The position numbers and the translations under genes are program-made. Shown in pieces: positions 10,346 to 19,364 of a stretch of 54,969 nucleotides of DNA (the first letter of the stretch is position 1; every line of letters begins with the position of its first letter). Source of the stretch: Pseudomonadota bacterium (lineage in GTDB: Bacteria; Pseudomonadota; Gammaproteobacteria; Burkholderiales; Burkholderiaceae_C); assembly GCA_018240325.1 (NCBI GenBank), contig JAFEFZ010000262.1:1-54969 (forward strand), written 5' to 3'. The notes beneath the pieces are model-generated. The model made no database searches and was not told where the DNA came from. It saw only the letters and a program-made list of their open reading frames with translations.

Positions 10346-12784
10346 TCACAGGCTCGCTTTCAGCGCGTCCAGCATCTGCGCATTCTCGTCGGCGGTACCC
10401 ACCGTCAGCCGCAGGCAGTTCGCCAGCAGCGGGTGCAGCCCCTCGACATTCTTGACCAGCACGCCGCGCGCCTTCATGCCGCCAAACACGCGCTTCGCAT
10501 CGGGCACGCGCACCAGGATCATGTTGGCCTCGCTCGGGAACGGCTCGCAGCCGGGCAGCGCGCGCAGCGCCGCTTGCAGCCGCTCGCGCTGCGCGCGGAT
10601 CAGCGCCGCCTGGCGCGCGAACTCGCCTGCATGCTCGAGCGCGAACAGCGTCGCCTCGGCATTGAGCACGCTGACGTTGTACGGCGGGCGCACCTTGTCG
10701 ATCTCGTCGATCAGCGCCGCGTGGCCGCACAGATAGCCCAGGCGCACGCCGGCCAGGCCGAACTTGCTGAGCGTGCGCATCACCAGCACGTGCGGGTGCT
10801 CGGCCAGCCGCGGCAGCCGGCTGCGCGACGCGAAGGGCTGGTAGGCCTCGTCGAACACCACGAAACCCTGCTGCTGCGCCACCGCGCCCACGATGCGGTC
10901 GATCGCGGCGTCGTCGAACAGGTTGGCGGTCGGGTTGTTCGGGTAGGCGAGATAGGTCAACGCCGGCCGGTGCTGCTCGACGGCGCGCAGCATCGCGTCG
11001 GCGTCGAGCTCGAAGCGCGCGGTCAGCGGCACGCCGATGAAGCCCAGGCCCTGCAGCCGCGCCGACATCTCGTACATCACGAAGCCCGGCAGCGGTGCGA
11101 CGATCGCAGCGCCCGGCCGGTCGCAGGCCATCGCCAGCAGCGAGATCAGCTCGTCGGAGCCGTTGCCGAGCATCAGCCGGCAGCCGGCCGGCAACTGCAC
11201 GTGGCGCGCGAGCGCGTCGATCACGTCGGCGGTGCAGCGCCCGGGGTAACGGTTGATCGCGACATGCCCCAGCCGCTCGCCCAGCGCGCGCTGCAACTCG
11301 GGCGGCAGCCGGAACGGGTTCTCCATCGCGTCGAGCTTGACCAGGCCTTCGCTCGGCTGGACGGCGTAGGCGTGCATCGACTGCACGTCCTGGCGCACCG
11401 TGTGCTGCAGCCGCTCGGCCAGCGGCACGGCCGCCGCGGCGCCTGCCGCCGCTGCGTCGAGGCGCAGCTCGGCCGCGCGCGCATGCGCCTGCAGGCCTTC
11501 GCCGTGCGCCAGCACCGACGCGATCGGGCCGAGCACCTGCGCGCCGGCGGCACTGACTTCGATCAGGCTCGAGCGCTTGACGAAGTCGTAAACGCCCAGC
11601 GGCGAGCTGAAGCGCGCAGTGCCCGACGTGGGCAGCACGTGGTTCGGCCCGGCGCAATAGTCGCCCAGGCTCTCGCTGGTGTAGGCGCCCAGGAAGATCG
11701 CGCCCGCGTGCTTGAGCAGCGGCTCCCAGCGCTGCGGCTCCTTCGAGCTGATCTCCAGGTGCTCGGGCGCGATCCGGTTGCTGATCGCGCAGGCCTCTTC
11801 CAGGCTGCGCGTGCGGATCAACGCGCCGCGGCCTTCGAGCGACGCGCGGATCACCGCGGCGCGCGGCATCTGCGGCAGCAGCCGCGCCATCGCCGCCTGC
11901 ACCGCGTCCAGGTACGCCGCGTCGGGGCAGAGCAGGAGGCTCTGCGCCAGCTCGTCGTGCTCGGCCTGGCTGAACAGGTCCATCGCCACCCAGTCGGCCG
12001 GCGTGCTGCCGTCGGCCAGCACCAGGATCTCGCTCGGGCCGGCGATCATGTCGATGCCGACCTGGCCGAACACGTGCTTCTTGGCGCTGGCCACGTAGGC
12101 GTTGCCCGGGCCGGTGATCTTGTCCACCCGCGGGATCGTCGCGGTGCCGTAGGCCAGCGCCGCCACCGCCTGCGCGCCGCCGACGGTGAACACGCGCTGC
12201 ACGCCCGCCAATGCGGCCGCGGCCAGCACCAGCGGGTTGCGCTCGCCCTGCGCGGCCGGATCGCCGCGCACCGGCGTGGGCACCACCATCACGATCTCGC
12301 CGACGCCGGCCACCTGCGCCGGGATCGCGTTCATCAGCACGCTCGACGGGTACGCGGCCTTGCCGCCGGGCACGTACAGGCCCACGCGATCGAGCGGCGT
12401 CACCTTCTGGCCGAGGCGGCTGCCGTCGGCGTCGGCGAAGGACCAGCCGCGGCAGCAGGCCTGGAGCTGGCGCCGGTGGTAGTCGCGCACCCGCGCCGCC
12501 GCCTGCTCGAGCGCCGCGCGCTGCGCCGGCGTGATGCGCGCGAGCGCGGCCTGCAGCTCGCCGGGGTCGATCTCCAGCGCCGCGGCGCGCGCCACCTGCA
12601 AGCCGTCGAAGCGCGCGGTGTACTCCAGCAGCGCCGCGTCGCCGCGCGCGCGCACGTCGGCCACGATCGCAGCCACGCGCGCCTCGATCGCCGCATCGGT
12701 CTGCTCCGACCAGTGCTGCAGCGCGCGCAGCTCGGCGTCGAAGCCGGGGCTGCGGGTATCCAGACGGCGGATGGCAACGCTCAT
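10346..12784 (-). CDS. hisDC: HisD-HisC fusion: histidinol dehydrogenase / histidinol-phosphate aminotransferase
   Basis: One open frame of 812 aa. Residues 1-442 are HisD, the NAD- and Zn-dependent oxidation of histidinol to histidine: [47 protein letters not shown], and PEHLEI with GPNHVLPT near its end. Residues 443-454 form an Ala-rich linker. Residues 455-812 are HisC, the PLP-dependent aminotransferase: [39 protein letters not shown], and the PLP lysine in [16 protein letters not shown]. No stop codon lies between the halves (linker at 11423-11458). In most bacteria these are two adjacent genes. Start ATG 12784 overlaps the hisG stop (ATGA). An internal HisC start (a GTG near the linker or ATG 11377) is possible but has only weak ribosome-site support. 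Confidence 0.9.
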   Translation of the reverse strand: MSVAIRRLDTRSPGFDAELRALQHWSEQTDAAIEARVAAIVADVRARGDAALLEYTARFDGLQVARAAALEIDPGELQAALARITPAQRAALEQAAARVRDYHRRQLQACCRGWSFADADGSRLGQKVTPLDRVGLYVPGGKAAYPSSVLMNAIPAQVAGVGEIVMVVPTPVRGDPAAQGERNPLVLAAAALAGVQRVFTVGGAQAVAALAYGTATIPRVDKITGPGNAYVASAKKHVFGQVGIDMIAGPSEILVLADGSTPADWVAMDLFSQAEHDELAQSLLLCPDAAYLDAVQAAMARLLPQMPRAAVIRASLEGRGALIRTRSLEEACAISNRIAPEHLEISSKEPQRWEPLLKHAGAIFLGAYTSESLGDYCAGPNHVLPTSGTARFSSPLGVYDFVKRSSLIEVSAAGAQVLGPIASVLAHGEGLQAHARAAELRLDAAAAGAAAAVPLAERLQHTVRQDVQSMHAYAVQPSEGLVKLDAMENPFRLPPELQRALGERLGHVAINRYPGRCTADVIDALARHVQLPAGCRLMLGNGSDELISLLAMACDRPGAAIVAPLPGFVMYEMSARLQGLGFIGVPLTARFELDADAMLRAVEQHRPALTYLAYPNNPTANLFDDAAIDRIVGAVAQQQGFVVFDEAYQPFASRSRLPRLAEHPHVLVMRTLSKFGLAGVRLGYLCGHAALIDEIDKVRPPYNVSVLNAEATLFALEHAGEFARQAALIRAQRERLQAALRALPGCEPFPSEANMILVRVPDAKRVFGGMKARGVLVKNVEGLHPLLANCLRLTVGTADENAQMLDALKASL

Positions 12785-13425
12785 GCGGCCTGCTCCACCG
12801 CGCCGGCAAAGGCGTCGATCAGCGCGCGCAGCGGCTCGCGCTTGAGCTTCAGCGCCGCCTGGTTGACCACCAGCCGCGCCGAGATGTCCATGATCGACTC
12901 GACCTCGCGCAGGTGGTTGGCCTTCAGCGTGGCGCCGGTGGACACGAGATCGACGATCGCGTCGGCCAGCCCGGTCAGCGGCGCCAGTTCCATCGAGCCG
13001 TACAGCTTGACCAGGTCGACGTGCACGCCCTTGTCGGCGAAATGGCGGCGCGCGACCGTCGTGTACTTGGTCGCCACGCGGATGCGCGAGCCGTGGCGCG
13101 CCGCGCCGGCGTAGTCGAAGTCGTCGGGCGCCGCCACGCTCATGCGGCAGCGCGCGATGCGCAGGTCCACCGGCTGGTACAGGCCCTCGCCGCCGTGCTC
13201 GAGCAGCACGTCGTGGCCGGCCACGCCGAGGTCGGCGCCGCCGTACTGCACGTAGGTGGGCACGTCGGACGCGCGCACCAGCACCACGCGCAGGTCGGCG
13301 CGGCTGGTCGGCAGGATCAGCTTGCGGCTCTTCTCGGGGTCTTCGGCGATGCGCACGCCGGCCGCGGCGAGCATCGGCAGCGTCTCGTCGAAGATGCGGC
13401 CCTTGGACAGTGCGAGGGTGATCAC
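12781..13425 (-). CDS. hisG: ATP phosphoribosyltransferase, short form
   Basis: First enzyme of histidine synthesis, joining ATP and PRPP. Its 214 aa and the lack of the C-terminal ACT-like regulatory domain identify the short (HisG-S) form, which in characterised bacteria works with the HisZ regulatory subunit; no hisZ is in the window. [16 protein letters not shown] opens the protein, and the PRPP-binding region is the segment [21 protein letters not shown]. The start is GTG 13425 with an AAGGGG ribosome site. It follows murA after 12 bases, and its stop overlaps the hisD start. Confidence 0.97.
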   Translation of the reverse strand: MITLALSKGRIFDETLPMLAAAGVRIAEDPEKSRKLILPTSRADLRVVLVRASDVPTYVQYGGADLGVAGHDVLLEHGGEGLYQPVDLRIARCRMSVAAPDDFDYAGAARHGSRIRVATKYTTVARRHFADKGVHVDLVKLYGSMELAPLTGLADAIVDLVSTGATLKANHLREVESIMDISARLVVNQAALKLKREPLRALIDAFAGAVEQAA

Positions 13426-13437
13426 GCCCGGCCCCTT

Positions 13438-14703
13438 TCAGCGCACCCGCTCGATGTCGGCGCCCAGCCGGCGCAGCTTGGCTTCCATCCGGTCGTAGCC
13501 GCGGTCCAGGTGGTAGATGCGGTCGACCACGGTGTCGCCGTCGGCCACCAGGCCGGCGATCACCAGGCTGGCCGACGCGCGCAGGTCGGTCGCCATCACC
13601 TTGGCGCCTGACAGCCGCGGCACGCCGCGCACCACCGCGGTGTGGCCGTCGATCTCGATGTGCGCGCCCAGCCGCAGCAGCTCGTTCACGTGCATGAAGC
13701 GGTTCTCGAAGATCGTCTCGGTCACGACCGAGCTGCCGTCGGCGATGCAGTCCAGCGCCATGAACTGCGCCTGCATGTCGGTGGGGAACAGCGGGTACTC
13801 GCTGGTGCGCAGGTTCACCGGCCTGGGCCGGCCCTCGGCGCGGATGCGGATGCCGCCGTCGTCGGGCTCGACCGTGGCGCCGGCCTCGCGCAGCTTGTCG
13901 ATCACCACTTCCAGGTGCTCGGCGCGCGCATCGGCCAGCCGGACGTCGCCGCCGGCCGCGGCCACCGCGCACAGGAAGGTGCCGGCCTCGATCCGGTCGG
14001 GGATCACGCGGTGGCCGCCGGCGGGCGCGTGCAGCCGCTCGACGCCTTCGATGCGGATGCGGCTGCCGCCGTGGCCTTCGATCCTCGCGCCCATGCGGAT
14101 CAGCATCTCGGCCAGGTCGGCGACCTCGGGCTCCTGCGCCGCGTTCTCGAGCACCGTCTCGCCTTCGGCCAGCGTCGCGGCCATCAGCAGGTTCTCGGTG
14201 CCGGTGACGGTGATCATGTCGGTGCCGATGCGCGCGCCCTTCAGCCGCGCGGCCTGCGCGACGATGTAGCCGTGCTCGACCTCGATCCGCGCGCCCATCG
14301 CCTGCAGGCCCTTGATGTGCTGGTCGACCGGGCGCGAGCCGATCGCGCAGCCGCCGGGCAGCGACACGCGCGCGCGGCCGAAGCGCGCGAGCAGCGGCCC
14401 GAGCACCAGGATCGCCGCGCGCATCGTCTTCACCAGCTCGTAGGGCGCCTCGGGCGCGGCGATGCGCGCGGCGTCGATGCGCAGCGTCTCGGGCGCGTCG
14501 GCATCGCGCTCGGCACCCGCGCCCATGTGGCGCAGCAGCCGCACCATCGTCGCCACGTCCTGCAGCTGCGGCGTGTTGTGCAGCACGACCGGCTCGGCGC
14601 TCAGCAGCGCGGCGCACAGCTGCGGCAGCGCCGCGTTCTTCGCGCCCGCGATCGTGATCTCGCCGTGCAGCGCACGGCCGCCGCGGATCAGGAGTTTGTC
14701 CAT
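13438..14703 (-). CDS. murA: UDP-N-acetylglucosamine 1-carboxyvinyltransferase
   Basis: MurA (421 aa) transfers enolpyruvate from PEP to UDP-GlcNAc, the first committed step of peptidoglycan synthesis in the cytosol. AGAKNAALP contains the conserved Lys-Asn pair. Active-site Cys119 lies in [16 protein letters not shown]; Cys at this position is the residue alkylated by fosfomycin, so the enzyme should be of the sensitive type. [12 protein letters not shown] and [13 protein letters not shown] are further family motifs. It is placed between ibaG and hisG, the usual betaproteobacterial order. Confidence 0.98.
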   Translation of the reverse strand: MDKLLIRGGRALHGEITIAGAKNAALPQLCAALLSAEPVVLHNTPQLQDVATMVRLLRHMGAGAERDADAPETLRIDAARIAAPEAPYELVKTMRAAILVLGPLLARFGRARVSLPGGCAIGSRPVDQHIKGLQAMGARIEVEHGYIVAQAARLKGARIGTDMITVTGTENLLMAATLAEGETVLENAAQEPEVADLAEMLIRMGARIEGHGGSRIRIEGVERLHAPAGGHRVIPDRIEAGTFLCAVAAAGGDVRLADARAEHLEVVIDKLREAGATVEPDDGGIRIRAEGRPRPVNLRTSEYPLFPTDMQAQFMALDCIADGSSVVTETIFENRFMHVNELLRLGAHIEIDGHTAVVRGVPRLSGAKVMATDLRASASLVIAGLVADGDTVVDRIYHLDRGYDRMEAKLRRLGADIERVR

Positions 14704-14815
14704 CTGAGGATTGCCGGGAGTGGAGCACCGCCGCAGGCCGGGCCGGCTGCAGCGGACCCGCCGGGGTGCTGCGGCCCGCCCGCGCTGGGGCGGCGGGCGT
14801 GGTCGATCGGGGCGC

Positions 14816-15088
14816 TCAGCCTGCGTGCGGGCCGCCGGGCGCGGCGCGCGCCGCGGCCCATTCGGCGGGGGTGAGCGTCTTCATCGACAGCGCGTGAACC
14901 TGCTCGCGCATTCTATCGCCCAGCGCCGCATAGACCTGCTGGTGGCGCCGCACCCGCGGCAGCCCGTCGAACGCGGCGCTGACGATGGTCGCGAAGAAAT
15001 GGCGGCCGTCGCCTTCGATCTCGAGGTGCTCGCAGGGCAGCCCGGCGGCGATGAACTGCGCGACCTGTTCGGGAGTGGGTTCGGACAT
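14816..15088 (-). CDS. ibaG: BolA-family protein (IbaG-like)
   Basis: Small protein (90 aa) of the BolA/IbaG family, which partners monothiol glutaredoxins and handles iron-sulfur clusters. The core [16 protein letters not shown], a conserved [15 protein letters not shown] helix and [13 protein letters not shown] match IbaG/YrbA, including the C-terminal histidine of the HALSMKT segment. The location beside murA is the same as ibaG-murA in E. coli. A 112-bp gap to murA shows a GC-rich potential hairpin but no T-run. Confidence 0.92.
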   Translation of the reverse strand: MSEPTPEQVAQFIAAGLPCEHLEIEGDGRHFFATIVSAAFDGLPRVRRHQQVYAALGDRMREQVHALSMKTLTPAEWAAARAAPGGPHAG

Positions 15089-15109
15089 GGCGCGATTATC
15101 GGCGCGACT

Positions 15110-15919
15110 TCAATGGCGGATCTTGTAGCCGGTCTTCAGCAGGTGCAGCGCCACCGCCGACACGAACGCGCAGGTGCCGGCCGCCACGCCCAGGCTCAGC
15201 CACGGCGACACGTCGCCGGTGCCGAAGAAGCCGTGGCGGAAGCCGTCGATCATGTAGAAGAAGGGGTTCAGGCGGCTGACCGCGCTCCAGAACGGCGGCA
15301 GCGAATGCACCGAATAGAACACGCCCGACAGCAGCGTCATCGGCGTGATGATGAAGTTCTGGAAGCCGGCCATCTGGTCGAACTTGTCGGCCCACAGCCC
15401 GGCGATCAGGCCGAGCGCACCGAGCATGCCGGCACCGAGCAGCGCGAACACCACGATCCACGCCGGATGCGCGACGCCCGGCGGCGCGAAAGCGGCGCTG
15501 ACCAGGAACACGCCCAGCCCCACCGCCAGGCCGCGCACCATCGACGCGCCCACATAGGCGGCGAACCAGGCCCAGTGCGACAGCGGCGTCAGCAGCAGGA
15601 ACACCAGGTTGCCGGTGATCTTGCTCTGGATCAGCGAGCTGCTGGTGTTGGCGAAGGCGTTCTGCAGCACGCTCATCATCACCAGCCCGGGCACCAGGAA
15701 GTGGGTGTAGCGCACGTTCTCGAACACCTGCACGCGGTCGGACAGCACGTGGCCGAAGATCAGCAGGTACAGCACGGTGGTCAGCACCGGCGCGGCCACG
15801 GTCTGGAAGGCCACCTTCCAGAAGCGCAGCAGCTCCTTGTGCAGCAGCGCGCGTGCGCCGCGCAGCGGATGCGGCCGCGCGTCGGGCGCGGCGGCGTCGA
15901 GCGTGTCGCCGGGCGTCAC
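15110..15919 (-). CDS. ABC-2 type transporter permease (YadH-like)
   Basis: Integral membrane permease, 269 aa, with about six hydrophobic helices and the ABC-2 family features FLVPGLVMMSVLQNAF, NLVFLLLTPLSHW and GVFYSVHSLPPFW. The start is GTG 15919, whose GTGA overlaps the stop of the ATPase gene; a longer upstream frame is a shadow of that gene. Together they form a YadGH-type exporter of unknown substrate. In Burkholderiales this pair normally lies between the mla genes and ibaG-murA, so a role in envelope biology is a fair inference, not a demonstrated one. Confidence 0.93.
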   Translation of the reverse strand: MTPGDTLDAAAPDARPHPLRGARALLHKELLRFWKVAFQTVAAPVLTTVLYLLIFGHVLSDRVQVFENVRYTHFLVPGLVMMSVLQNAFANTSSSLIQSKITGNLVFLLLTPLSHWAWFAAYVGASMVRGLAVGLGVFLVSAAFAPPGVAHPAWIVVFALLGAGMLGALGLIAGLWADKFDQMAGFQNFIITPMTLLSGVFYSVHSLPPFWSAVSRLNPFFYMIDGFRHGFFGTGDVSPWLSLGVAAGTCAFVSAVALHLLKTGYKIRH

Positions 15920-16839
15920 GCGGCCGCCTCGTGCAGCGGCCCGGCCTGCATGATCTCGAGGAACACGTCCTCCAGGTCGGCGCGGCCGATCTCCAGGTCT
16001 TCGGCCTTCACGCCGGCCGCGCGCAGCTGCGCGAGCACGGCCTCGACCTCGGCGGCGTCGCGCGCCTTCAGCTGCACGATGCGGCCGGTGACGCGCGCCT
16101 GCCCCGCCAGCGCCGGCGGCAGCGGCTGGTCGGCCTTGAAGCGCAGCATCGTGCTCGCGGCGCGCGCCAGCAGGTTCGCAGTGCGGTCCAGCGCCACCAC
16201 GCGGCCGAGCTTGAGCATCGCGATGCGGCCGCACAGCGCCTCGGCTTCCTCGAGGTAGTGCGTGGTCAGCAGCACGGTGTGGCCTTCGCGGTTGAGCCGC
16301 GACACGAACTGCCACAGCGTCTGGCGCAGCTCCACGTCGACGCCGGCGGTGGGCTCGTCGAGCACGATCACCGGCGGGCGGTGCACCAGTGCCTGCGCCA
16401 CCAGCACGCGGCGCTTCATGCCGCCCGACAGCTGGCGCATGTTGGCGCCCGCCTTGTCGGCCAGGCCGAGGTTGGCCAGCAGCTCGTCGATCCAGTCGTC
16501 GTTGCGGCGCAGCCCGAAGTAGCCGCTCTGGATGCGCAGCGTCTCGCGCACGCTGAAGAAGGGGTCGAACACCAGTTCCTGCGGCACCACGCCGATCGCG
16601 CGCCGCGCCGCCGCGTAGTCGGCCCTGACGTCGTGGCCCATCACGCGCACCTGCCCGCCGCTGGCGCGCGTCAGTCCGGCGAGGATGCTGATCAAGGTGG
16701 TCTTGCCGGCGCCGTTGGGCCCGAGCAGGCCGAAGAACTCGCCCGCCTCGATGTCGAAGCCGACATCGTCGAGCGCGCGCAGCGCGCCGTGCCTGCCGCC
16801 GAAGACCTTGCTGACGTTGCGGAACGAGACGGCCGGCAT
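15916..16839 (-). CDS. ABC transporter ATP-binding protein (YadG-like)
   Basis: ATPase subunit (307 aa) of the exporter encoded with the overlapping permease gene. Walker A is GLLGPNGAGKTTL, the signature LSGGMKRRVL, Walker B VIVLDEPTAGVD, and the switch histidine lies in LLTTHYLEEAE. The extra C-terminal ~80 residues (DUF4162-like region) are common in this subfamily. Start ATG 16839 has no ribosome site, but a TACAAT box ends 8 bases before it, suggesting a leaderless mRNA. Confidence 0.95.
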   Translation of the reverse strand: MPAVSFRNVSKVFGGRHGALRALDDVGFDIEAGEFFGLLGPNGAGKTTLISILAGLTRASGGQVRVMGHDVRADYAAARRAIGVVPQELVFDPFFSVRETLRIQSGYFGLRRNDDWIDELLANLGLADKAGANMRQLSGGMKRRVLVAQALVHRPPVIVLDEPTAGVDVELRQTLWQFVSRLNREGHTVLLTTHYLEEAEALCGRIAMLKLGRVVALDRTANLLARAASTMLRFKADQPLPPALAGQARVTGRIVQLKARDAAEVEAVLAQLRAAGVKAEDLEIGRADLEDVFLEIMQAGPLHEAAA

Positions 16840-16847
16840 GGTGCGGA

Positions 16848-16853
16848 ATTGTA
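16848..16853 (-). promoter_or_regulatory. -10 box (TACAAT) for the yadG-like ATPase
   Basis: On the minus strand TACAAT is followed after 8 bases by the ATG at 16839. Transcription would then start at or within a base or two of the start codon. No Shine-Dalgarno sequence fits in the space. The -35 region is poor. Confidence 0.45.
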
Positions 16854-16891
16854 GGCAGCGCCCGGCGCGGCCGCCGGCGCGCGGTTGATGC

Positions 16892-16897
16892 TAGATT
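16892..16897 (+). promoter_or_regulatory. -10 box (TAGATT) for the TetR gene
   Basis: TAGATT lies 8 bases before the ATG at 16906 in the 66-bp divergent region, mirroring the arrangement for the opposite gene. No ribosome site is seen. Any TetR operator would have to overlap these boxes; no clear palindrome was found by eye. Confidence 0.4.
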
Positions 16898-16905
16898 GCG
16901 CCGCC

Positions 16906-17565
16906 ATGGCCACCAAGAAACCGCGGCGCACCGCCGAGCGCATCCTCGAGGTGACGCTCGAGCTGTTCAACCGCTTCGGCGAGCCCAACGTCAGCACCAC
17001 GCTGATCTCGGCCGAGCTCGGCATCAGCCCGGGCAACCTGTACTACCACTACCCGGCCAAGGACGAGCTGATCAACTCGCTGTTCGACCGCTACGAGAAG
17101 GGGCTGGACGAACTGCTGCGCGCCGCCGACGAAGTGCGCCACATCGAGGACGCGTGGCTGTTCTTCCACATGCTGTTCGAGCTGATCTGGCAATACCGCT
17201 TCCTGTACCGCGACCTGAACGACCTGCTGTCGAAGAACCGCCGGCTCGAGACCCACTTCCAGTTCGTGCTCAAGCACAAGACGCGCGCGGTGCAGGCGGT
17301 GCTGGCCGGCCTGGGCGGCGGCGGCGCGGCCCGGCTCGAGCGCCAGCAGGCCGAAGCGGTGGCCAATGCGATGGTGGTGGTGCTGACCTACTGGCTCAGC
17401 TACGAATACGTGCGCGACCCGCGGCGCGCGCTCGAGCCCGAGAACGCGGCGGCCGCGATGGCGCGCGGCGCCTACCACGTGCTCAGCCTGCTGCTGCCCT
17501 ACCTGGACGCCGGCGCGCAGCAGCACCTGCGCACGCTGGCCGGCGACTACCTGCCGGCGGCCTGA
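16906..17565 (+). CDS. TetR/AcrR-family transcriptional regulator
   Basis: Predicted dimeric repressor, 219 aa. The N-terminal helix-turn-helix covers about residues 8-55: RRTAERILEVTLELFNRFG, then VSTTLISAELGISPGNLYYHY, the canonical TetR recognition region, followed by PAKDELINSLFDRYE. The C-terminal ligand domain (about 60-219) is rich in hydrophobic and aromatic residues (WLFFHMLFELIWQYRFLYRDL), fitting a lipophilic ligand such as an acyl-CoA; that is inference. It is divergent from the YadGH-like exporter and convergent with the acyltransferase gene (9-bp gap), so either could be its target. ATG 16906 is preferred over an in-frame ATG 21 bases upstream because the homologous region starts here. 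Confidence 0.93.
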   Translation: MATKKPRRTAERILEVTLELFNRFGEPNVSTTLISAELGISPGNLYYHYPAKDELINSLFDRYEKGLDELLRAADEVRHIEDAWLFFHMLFELIWQYRFLYRDLNDLLSKNRRLETHFQFVLKHKTRAVQAVLAGLGGGGAARLERQQAEAVANAMVVVLTYWLSYEYVRDPRRALEPENAAAAMARGAYHVLSLLLPYLDAGAQQHLRTLAGDYLPAA

Positions 17566-17574
17566 AGGCCCGCT

Positions 17575-18996
17575 TCAGGCCGCCTCTTCCCAGGGCAGCA
17601 TCAGCGTCAGCCAGGTCAGCGTCTCCAGTTCGGGCGCGAAGCGCTCGACGAGGTCCTGCGGCTCGGCACACAGCCGCTCGTCGGCGATCAGCGCGAACTG
17701 CACGCCGCCGGCATAGGAGAAGATGCTGACGCCGACCGCCACGTCGCCGGTCTGCGGCACCCAGAAGATCGACTGGCGCAGCGTCGAGCCGCAGAACTTC
17801 AGCGGCACGGACGGGCCGGGCACGTTGGTCATCACCGCGGTCGACTTCTTCGAGAACAGGCCCAGCAGCGCATCCTGCGCCGGCTTGTTGAGCGCACCGG
17901 CCACGGCCAGCACGCCGAAGGCCAGCAGCGGCTGGTAACTGTCCTTGAGCTCGCCCATGCGCGCGCGCACCTCGTACACGCGCTCGATCGGGTTGGCGAT
18001 GCCGATCGGCAGCACCAGCGGCGCCAGCCCGAAGCGGTTGCCGAGCTTGTAGGCCTCGTCCAGCGGGCGCAGGTTCACCGGCACCATCGCGCGGATCGCC
18101 TTGCCCGCGGGCTCGTCGCCGCGCGCGCGCAGGTGCGCGCCGATCGCGCCGGCCACGCAGGCGAGCAGCACGTCGTTGACCGAAGCGCCCAGCGCCTTGC
18201 CCACCGCCTTGACGTGGTCCAGCGGCAGCGGCTCGGCCCAGGCCACGCGCTTGCGGCCCACCGGCTTGCCTTTGAGCAGCGTGCGCGAGTCGTCCTCCAT
18301 CAGCGCCAGCGCGCCGATGTCGGCGGCCACGCGCAGGCCCTGGCGCGCCAGCGCGAGGCCGCCCTCCTTCGGGCTCGCGGCCAGTTCGATCGAGCGCGCC
18401 ACGCCGTCGCCCGACAGCTCCAGCGCCTTGACCGTCAGCCCGGTCAGCGGCTGGATCACGGTGCGCGTCAGCCAGTCGCCGTGCTCGGCATCGGCCATCG
18501 CCTCGAGTTCGGGCGGCGAGCGGCCGCCGTCGGTCACCGACAGCACCACCGACACCAGCGCGATGCCGTCGCCGATGCAGTGGTGGATGCGCATGATGAT
18601 CGCGCTGCCGCCCTCGTAGTCCTCGATCAGGTGGTACTGCCACAGCGGCCGCGCCGGATCGAGCGGCTCGGTCGCGAGCTCGCCGCAGCGCTGCTGCAGC
18701 GCCTGGCGCGCGCTCTGGCCGCGCCGGCGCGGCAGCGACTCGCGCACGATGTGCTGGTGGATGTCGAAGTCCTCGTCGTCGACCCACTGCGCGCCGAACA
18801 GGCCGGGCACCACCTTCTGGCGAAAGCGCGGGTACTTCAGGAAGCGCTCGGCCACGCGCTCGCACAGCGTCTCGTAGCCGACCGCCGGCTCGAGCAGCCA
18901 CACGCCGACGATCATCATCAGGTTGCGCGGGCCGTCCATGCGCAGCCAGGCGCGGTCCACCCTCGACATGCGCGTGCGCTGCGCCGGTTCGTTCAT
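17575..18996 (-). CDS. Wax ester synthase / diacylglycerol acyltransferase (WS/DGAT)
   Basis: Bifunctional O-acyltransferase family enzyme (473 aa) that esterifies fatty alcohols or diacylglycerol with acyl-CoA. The catalytic motif is HHCIGDG with His138, His139 and Asp143 (HHxxxDG). Further family blocks are PLWQYHLIEDYEGG, VPVNLRPLDEAYKLGNRFG and TNVPGPSVPLKF. Start ATG 18996 has a strong GGGAGGGG ribosome site. It is divergent from an acyl-CoA-binding protein gene and near a PHA-system gene, suggesting neutral-lipid storage. Some family members act in other acylations, so the product is not certain. Confidence 0.93.
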   Translation of the reverse strand: MNEPAQRTRMSRVDRAWLRMDGPRNLMMIVGVWLLEPAVGYETLCERVAERFLKYPRFRQKVVPGLFGAQWVDDEDFDIHQHIVRESLPRRRGQSARQALQQRCGELATEPLDPARPLWQYHLIEDYEGGSAIIMRIHHCIGDGIALVSVVLSVTDGGRSPPELEAMADAEHGDWLTRTVIQPLTGLTVKALELSGDGVARSIELAASPKEGGLALARQGLRVAADIGALALMEDDSRTLLKGKPVGRKRVAWAEPLPLDHVKAVGKALGASVNDVLLACVAGAIGAHLRARGDEPAGKAIRAMVPVNLRPLDEAYKLGNRFGLAPLVLPIGIANPIERVYEVRARMGELKDSYQPLLAFGVLAVAGALNKPAQDALLGLFSKKSTAVMTNVPGPSVPLKFCGSTLRQSIFWVPQTGDVAVGVSIFSYAGGVQFALIADERLCAEPQDLVERFAPELETLTWLTLMLPWEEAA

Positions 18997-19030
18997 CGCC
19001 CCCTCCCGAATTCCCGTCGGGCCGACTGGT

Positions 19031-19036
19031 TAAGAT
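19031..19036 (+). promoter_or_regulatory. Possible -10 box (TAAGAT, extended TGG) for the ACBP gene
   Basis: GGTTAAGATGG lies 43 bases before the ATG in the 82-bp divergent spacer. No convincing -35 box is seen. The ribosome site AGGAGA at about 10 bases before the ATG is clear. Confidence 0.3.
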
Positions 19037-19078
19037 GGACGGCCCCGGACCATTTTGACCCACAGGAGACGACCCGCG

Positions 19079-19336
19079 ATGGCCAGCAAGCTGGAAAAGC
19101 AATTCGACAAGGCGGTGGCCGACAGCAAGCAGCTGCCCACCAAGCCCGACAACGCGACGCTGCTGCAGATCTACGCGCTGTACAAGCAGGCGACGGCCGG
19201 CGACGTCGAGGGCAAGCGCCCGGGCATGACCGACTTCGTCGGCCGTGCCAAGTACGACGCCTGGGCAGCGCTGAAAGGCAAGAGCGCAGGCGACGCGATG
19301 CAGGACTACGTGGACCTGGTCGAGTCGCTGAAGTAG
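19079..19336 (+). CDS. Acyl-CoA-binding protein
   Basis: Small cytosolic four-helix protein (85 aa) that binds long-chain acyl-CoA. The hallmark LYKQATAGDVEGKRPG followed by AKYDAWAALKGKS is complete, including the Tyr, Lys and Trp residues that contact the ligand. The family is mainly eukaryotic and occurs in a minority of bacteria. Start ATG 19079 has a good AGGAGA ribosome site; the in-frame ATG 24 bases upstream has none. Divergence from the WS/DGAT gene suggests it supplies or buffers that enzyme's acyl-CoA substrate (inference). Confidence 0.96.
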   Translation: MASKLEKQFDKAVADSKQLPTKPDNATLLQIYALYKQATAGDVEGKRPGMTDFVGRAKYDAWAALKGKSAGDAMQDYVDLVESLK

Positions 19337-19352
19337 CCCCCGCGCCGGGGGC
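19336..19352. terminator. Short GC hairpin between convergent genes
   Basis: GCCCCC-GCGCC-GGGGGC, a perfect 6-bp stem right after the ACBP stop codon and 12 bases before the 3' end of the convergent PHA-system gene. It lacks a T-run, so termination is only possible. Confidence 0.3.
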
Positions 19353-19364
19353 CCGTGCGCGCGC

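Noticed and set aside
10346-11470. Separate hisC gene with its own start
   Set aside because: Possible in principle (several GTG codons and ATG 11377), but the upstream frame is open with no stop after hisD and no good ribosome site was seen, so a fusion is the simpler reading.
10343-13114. 923-codon plus-strand frame
   Set aside because: Antisense to hisDC; no domain and typical shadow composition.
14704-14815. Terminator or small gene between ibaG and murA
   Set aside because: Only a GC-rich imperfect hairpin; no T-run and no coding potential. The two genes are usually co-transcribed.
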